Assembly: GCA_964569555.1 (NCBI GenBank)
Contig: CAZMTT010000029.1
Coordinates: 1-15,710, forward strand
Length of the DNA stretch: 15,710 bases
Source of the DNA: G020353235 sp964569555
Lineage (GTDB): Bacteria > Chloroflexota > Dehalococcoidia > Dehalococcoidales > JAUYDJ01
Reading direction: 5' to 3'
The translations under genes and the position numbers were made by a program. Position 1 is the first letter of the stretch. The number at the start of each line of letters is the position of its first letter. Shown here in pieces: positions 12,915-15,710 of the stretch. The notes beneath the pieces are model-generated. The model saw only the letters and a list, made by a program, of their open reading frames with translations. It was not told the DNA's origin and did no database searches.

Positions 12915-14609
12915 TTAACCTCTGCCTGCCGTTGCCAGCATCTGGCAAACACCGGTCGGGCAGCGTTTTTGCTGAATATGGGCTTCGTATTCTTTGCGGA
13001 AGTGTTTGATGGTGCCCGTTATCGGGTTGGGGGCGGTCTGTCCCAGGGCACAGAGGGAGGCGTCCATAACCACCGCCGAGATTTCCGCCAGCAGTTCAAT
13101 GTCGCCGTCTCTGCCCTCGCCTTGGCAGATGCGGTTCATTATCTTGAGCATCTGGTAGACCCCCTCACGGCAGGGGATACACTTGCCGCAGGACTCATCA
13201 GCCAGGAAATTAAGGAAATAACGGGCGAAATTAACCATACAGTTGGTCTCGTCCATCACAATCATACTGCCGGCACCGATGGGCGCCCCGGCTTCCCACA
13301 GCTCATCAAAGTCCACCTTGAGGTCAAGCTGGCTCTCCGGGAGGCACCCGCCCAACGGCCCGCCGATGTAGACCGCCTTCAGCTTTTTCTTACCGGGTAT
13401 GCCGCCGCCGATGTCATAGACCAGTTCCCTCAGGGTTACCCCCATCGGGACCTCAACCAGTCCGGTGTTATTAATATTGCCGGCCAGGGAGATAATCTTG
13501 GTCCCCTTGCTCGCCTCGGTGCCGATACCGGTGAACCAGGCCACGCCTTTACCGATTATCAGCGGCACATTAGCCCAGGTCTCGACATTGTTCAGATTGG
13601 TCGGCCGCTGGTGGATACCGCTTACCGAGGTATGGATATATTTCGGTCTTGGCTCGGGGACATTACCCTCAATAGATGTCATCAGGGCGGTGGATTCACC
13701 GGAAACGAATATGCCGATGTCACGGTGCAGCTCAACCTTGAAATCAAAGCCGGAGCCGAGGATGTTTTTACCCAGCAGCCCGTATTTCTCGGCCTGAGCC
13801 AGCGCCTTATTGACCACGTCAATGGTCTGGGGGCTGTCATGGCGCAGGTAAATATAGCCCTGGCTGGCGCCGATAGCGTAGGCGCCGATTATCAGCCCCT
13901 CCAGCACGCTGTGGGGGTTGCCCAGCAAGATGGCCCTATCCATAAAGGCGCCGGGCTCACCTTCGTGGGCGTTGACGATGGCGTACTTTATTTTACCGGG
14001 GGCATTGCGGGTGGTCTCCCACTTCCGGCCCGCCGGGAAGCCGCCGCCACCCCGCCCCTTTAGATTGGACTCTTTAATCTGGCCGAGCACAGCTTCCGCA
14101 CTCATCTCAAGGAGTGCCTTGGCCAGCGCCGAATAGCCGCCCAGGGCAATATAGTCATCAATGCTTTCCATATCAATAAATCTATTGTTGCCCAGAACAA
14201 CCCGGTTTTGCCCTTTATAGAAGGGTATCTCGGATTCTTTGCTTATTCTCTTTCCGCTATTGGGGTCCTGGTAGAGAAGGCGTTCAATAACCTTCCCCTG
14301 AGCCAGTGTCGCCGAGACAATCTCAGGCACGTCTGCCGGTTTTACCTCGACATAGCATATCTCTTCCGGGAAGATAACTACGATGGGCTCTTTTTCGCAG
14401 AAGCCGTGGCAGCCGGTGCTCTTCACCCGGACTTTGTCTTTCAGGCCCTGCTTTTCAATCTCTTTGACCAGCGCCTGGACTACCTCCTGGCTGCCCCGGG
14501 CGTGGCCATCGGCGCCATTGGTTACCGAGACCACTTTCTTTCCCTTGGCCTGGCTTTGTATCTCTTGCCTCAGCTTTGCCAGGTCGGCGGCTGATTTCAG
14601 TCTTGGCAT
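12915..14609 (-). CDS. nuoF: NuoF / HoxF / HndC-type NADH-binding FMN flavoprotein subunit
   Basis: This 564-residue subunit oxidises NADH (or reduces NAD+) and passes electrons through FMN to iron-sulfur centres. The N-terminal thioredoxin-like domain (about 20-105) retains C67 and C71 (STGCHGFC). The two earlier ligands usual in HydB/HndC proteins appear replaced by T30 and G35, so its [2Fe-2S] cluster may be absent. The core has GRGGGGFPAGRKW (185-197, FMN/NADH glycine loop), AHEGEPGAFMDR (214-225), SGESTALMTSIEG, and a [4Fe-4S] site from C474, C477, C480 and C520. The tail keeps CPTGVC (550-555) but ends where many homologues continue into a two-cluster ferredoxin domain. A good AGGAG lies 6 nt before the ATG. 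Confidence 0.92.
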   Translation of the reverse strand: MPRLKSAADLAKLRQEIQSQAKGKKVVSVTNGADGHARGSQEVVQALVKEIEKQGLKDKVRVKSTGCHGFCEKEPIVVIFPEEICYVEVKPADVPEIVSATLAQGKVIERLLYQDPNSGKRISKESEIPFYKGQNRVVLGNNRFIDMESIDDYIALGGYSALAKALLEMSAEAVLGQIKESNLKGRGGGGFPAGRKWETTRNAPGKIKYAIVNAHEGEPGAFMDRAILLGNPHSVLEGLIIGAYAIGASQGYIYLRHDSPQTIDVVNKALAQAEKYGLLGKNILGSGFDFKVELHRDIGIFVSGESTALMTSIEGNVPEPRPKYIHTSVSGIHQRPTNLNNVETWANVPLIIGKGVAWFTGIGTEASKGTKIISLAGNINNTGLVEVPMGVTLRELVYDIGGGIPGKKKLKAVYIGGPLGGCLPESQLDLKVDFDELWEAGAPIGAGSMIVMDETNCMVNFARYFLNFLADESCGKCIPCREGVYQMLKIMNRICQGEGRDGDIELLAEISAVVMDASLCALGQTAPNPITGTIKHFRKEYEAHIQQKRCPTGVCQMLATAGRG

Positions 14610-14629
14610 ATACCTCTCCTTTTGGCGGC

Positions 14630-15400
14630 TTATTTACAGGCAGCCATAATCTGCTTGATTTCTTTGGCTGACGGGTTGCAGTAGTAGATACCGTCAACCA
14701 CCATCAGCGGGGCGAGGGCACAGCAGCCGGGGCAATTCTCGGTATCCAAGCTAAAGCGCATGTCCGGTGAGGTCTCCCCGGGGACAATCTTCAGGACCTC
14801 GGTGACCCTGTCCAGCAGAGCCGGTGCCCCCCTTACCTGGCAGGCACTGCCCACGCAGACCGATACCGAGTGCCTTCCCTTGGGCACCAGACTGAAGGCT
14901 TTGTAGAAAGTAGCAATCTGGTAGACCTGGTTCAGGGGCACATCAAGCTTCTGGCTGAGCCACACCAGGGCTTCTTTGGGCAGCCAGTGGTTTTCGTGCT
15001 GGATATCAATAATCATCTGGACCAGTTCGGAGCTATCACCGCCGTAGCGGGCTAGGATTTTATCGGTTTGCGAAATCTGCTTAATCACCTGTCTCATCAC
15101 CCCTTCGGTTTTGTTTTTGGTCTGCTGCAGGACGTTGCGGTACTGCTGGGCTTCAGCCTCAAGCCGGGCCATCTCCAGGCTGGTGGCGGGCTGGCTGCCG
15201 GTGGCCATATCCGCCGAGAGGGCTTCTAAAGTGGCGGTAGTCTCGTCGGTACTTAGCTGGGCGAGGAGCTCCAGCCCCTTGAGCAAGACCTCGGTCTTGG
15301 TTCCCGATTTAAGCTGCTCCTGCAGTTTGGCCAGAAGAGCTGCCTGTTCGGGAGTGGCTTTGATGCCAATAAAGGTGGACTTGGTCTTTTTCTTGGCCAT
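14630..15400 (-). CDS. nuoE: NuoE / HoxE-type [2Fe-2S] subunit with an unusual N-terminal extension
   Basis: This 256-residue protein ends in a normal NuoE module (about 103-256): a helical bundle, then a thioredoxin-like [2Fe-2S] domain with ligands C182, C187, C223 and C227 (CVGSAC and CPGCC). It pairs with the NuoF-type subunit encoded 20 nt downstream. NuoE proteins are usually about 150-180 residues. The extra N-terminal 100 residues include a segment (8-50) resembling a ribbon-helix-helix DNA-binding domain: a short strand, TPEQAALLAKLQEQL, a GTKT turn and EVLLKGLELLAQL. A linker and a likely coiled coil (76-115) follow. The ATG at 15400 has no Shine-Dalgarno, and the predicted transcription start is only about 15 nt upstream, so translation may be nearly leaderless. 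Confidence 0.9.
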   Translation of the reverse strand: MAKKKTKSTFIGIKATPEQAALLAKLQEQLKSGTKTEVLLKGLELLAQLSTDETTATLEALSADMATGSQPATSLEMARLEAEAQQYRNVLQQTKNKTEGVMRQVIKQISQTDKILARYGGDSSELVQMIIDIQHENHWLPKEALVWLSQKLDVPLNQVYQIATFYKAFSLVPKGRHSVSVCVGSACQVRGAPALLDRVTEVLKIVPGETSPDMRFSLDTENCPGCCALAPLMVVDGIYYCNPSAKEIKQIMAACK

Positions 15401-15403
15401 GTT

Positions 15404-15414
15404 CGGTTTTACCG
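15404..15414 (-). promoter_or_regulatory. Perfect inverted repeat at the nuoE transcription start (possible operator)
   Basis: CGGT-AAA-ACCG (15414-15404) is a perfect 4+4 inverted repeat, placed between the predicted start of transcription and the nuoE ATG. It is flanked by a second, looser match, GGTT (15421-15418) with AACC (15408-15405). A protein bound here would block transcription. A link to the ribbon-helix-helix-like domain of the adjacent protein is inference. Confidence 0.35.
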
Positions 15415-15421
15415 TTTAACC

Positions 15422-15450
15422 ATTCTATGGCGGTGGTGACGGCTTGTCAA
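15422..15450 (-). promoter_or_regulatory. Sigma70-type promoter of the diaphorase operon
   Basis: TTGACA (15450-15445) is a perfect -35 box, followed after 17 nt by TAGAAT (15427-15422), a 5/6 match to the -10. The predicted start is near 15415, leaving a leader of about 15 nt to the nuoE ATG. No terminator is visible between the tatC stop and this promoter. Confidence 0.78.
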
Positions 15451-15493
15451 GTGATCGCTTGGGGGTAATCATGAGCCAGGCCTAAAGTAATCT

Positions 15494-15710
15494 TTACTCG
15501 TCCTTGGCTACGGCGGGAGCGAGTTGTTCGGCTTTTTTCTCCCCCCGGTAGACGAGCTTGGCCAGCCAGATGCTCATCTCGTAGAGGATAATCAGCGGTG
15601 CCGCGACCAGGCTCTGGTTGATGGGGTCGAAGGTGGGGGTGATGATGGCGGCCAGGATAAAGGCGAAGACCAGTGCCAGCTTCCGTTTAGCCGCCAGCCA
15701 CTTCGGGGAA
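15494..15710 (-). CDS. tatC: Sec-independent protein translocase TatC, C-terminal part
   Basis: Only the last 71 residues are in the window; the start lies beyond 15710. The visible part contains two hydrophobic segments (LALVFAFILAAIITP and LVAAPLIILYEMSIWLA) joined by the family motif around TFDPINQSLVAAPL, followed by a charged cytoplasmic tail ending AVAKDE. This matches the last two transmembrane helices of TatC, the membrane receptor for twin-arginine signal peptides. It precedes the diaphorase operon by 93 nt, but that operon has its own promoter. Confidence 0.9.
   Translation of the reverse strand, partial: SPKWLAAKRKLALVFAFILAAIITPTFDPINQSLVAAPLIILYEMSIWLAKLVYRGEKKAEQLAPAVAKDE

Noticed and set aside
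12774..14063. Long open frame on the plus strand (429 codons)
   Set aside because: It is the complement of the NuoF-type gene and its 3' neighbour. The real product on the minus strand has all FMN/NADH motifs; this one looks like a GC-bias shadow.

Overview
The window is ordinary bacterial chromosome with every protein gene on the minus strand. It reads from a tatC 3' end at the high-coordinate edge down to a tRNA-Lys at the low-coordinate edge. Gene content and order suggest an anaerobic Chloroflexota member of class Dehalococcoidia: a compact aroF-aroB-aroD-aroE-aroK-aroA-aroC-pheA-tyrA cluster, a DAHP synthase with a ferredoxin-like N-terminal domain, and an NADH-oxidising module typical of anaerobes. 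This placement rests on gene order and protein character read by eye, not on a search. No mobile element, CRISPR array or phage gene is visible.

Layout in the direction of transcription. (1) 15710-15494: C-terminal end of TatC. (2) 15450-12287: a near-consensus sigma70 promoter, then a three-gene diaphorase module. It consists of a NuoE/HoxE-type thioredoxin-like [2Fe-2S] protein with an unusual ribbon-helix-helix-like N-terminus, a NuoF/HoxF-type FMN/NADH protein, and a HoxU/NuoG-N-type iron-sulfur protein. No hydrogenase or formate dehydrogenase catalytic subunit is present here. (3) 12214-8853: cysE, a cystathionine gamma-synthase family gene, thrC and a stand-alone NIL-domain gene, forming a cysteine/methionine/threonine block. 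(4) 8834-145: a strong promoter, a roughly 200-nt leader, then nine tightly packed or overlapping genes. These cover the pathway from PEP plus erythrose-4-phosphate to chorismate (aroF, B, D, E, K, A, C) and on to the phenylalanine and tyrosine branches (pheA, tyrA). (5) 51-1: 5' part of a tRNA-Lys(TTT).

The most notable element is the leader of the aromatic operon. It encodes a 26-residue peptide, absent from routine gene calls, that contains the run Tyr-Trp-Tyr-Tyr-Tyr-Tyr-Phe. It is followed by an intrinsic terminator just upstream of the aroF ribosome-binding site. The RNA contains a mutually exclusive set of pairings: a 1:2 stem, an 11-bp antiterminator and a terminator stem. They are arranged as expected for ribosome-mediated transcription attenuation that senses tyrosine (mainly), phenylalanine and tryptophan. 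I do not know of a described tyrosine-dominated attenuator in this phylum.

Second-tier observations are the DNA-binding-like domain fused to the NuoE-type subunit beside a perfect inverted repeat at its own predicted transcription start, the loss of cluster ligands at both ends of the NuoF-type subunit, and an alanine at the glyphosate-determining Gly96 position of EPSP synthase.
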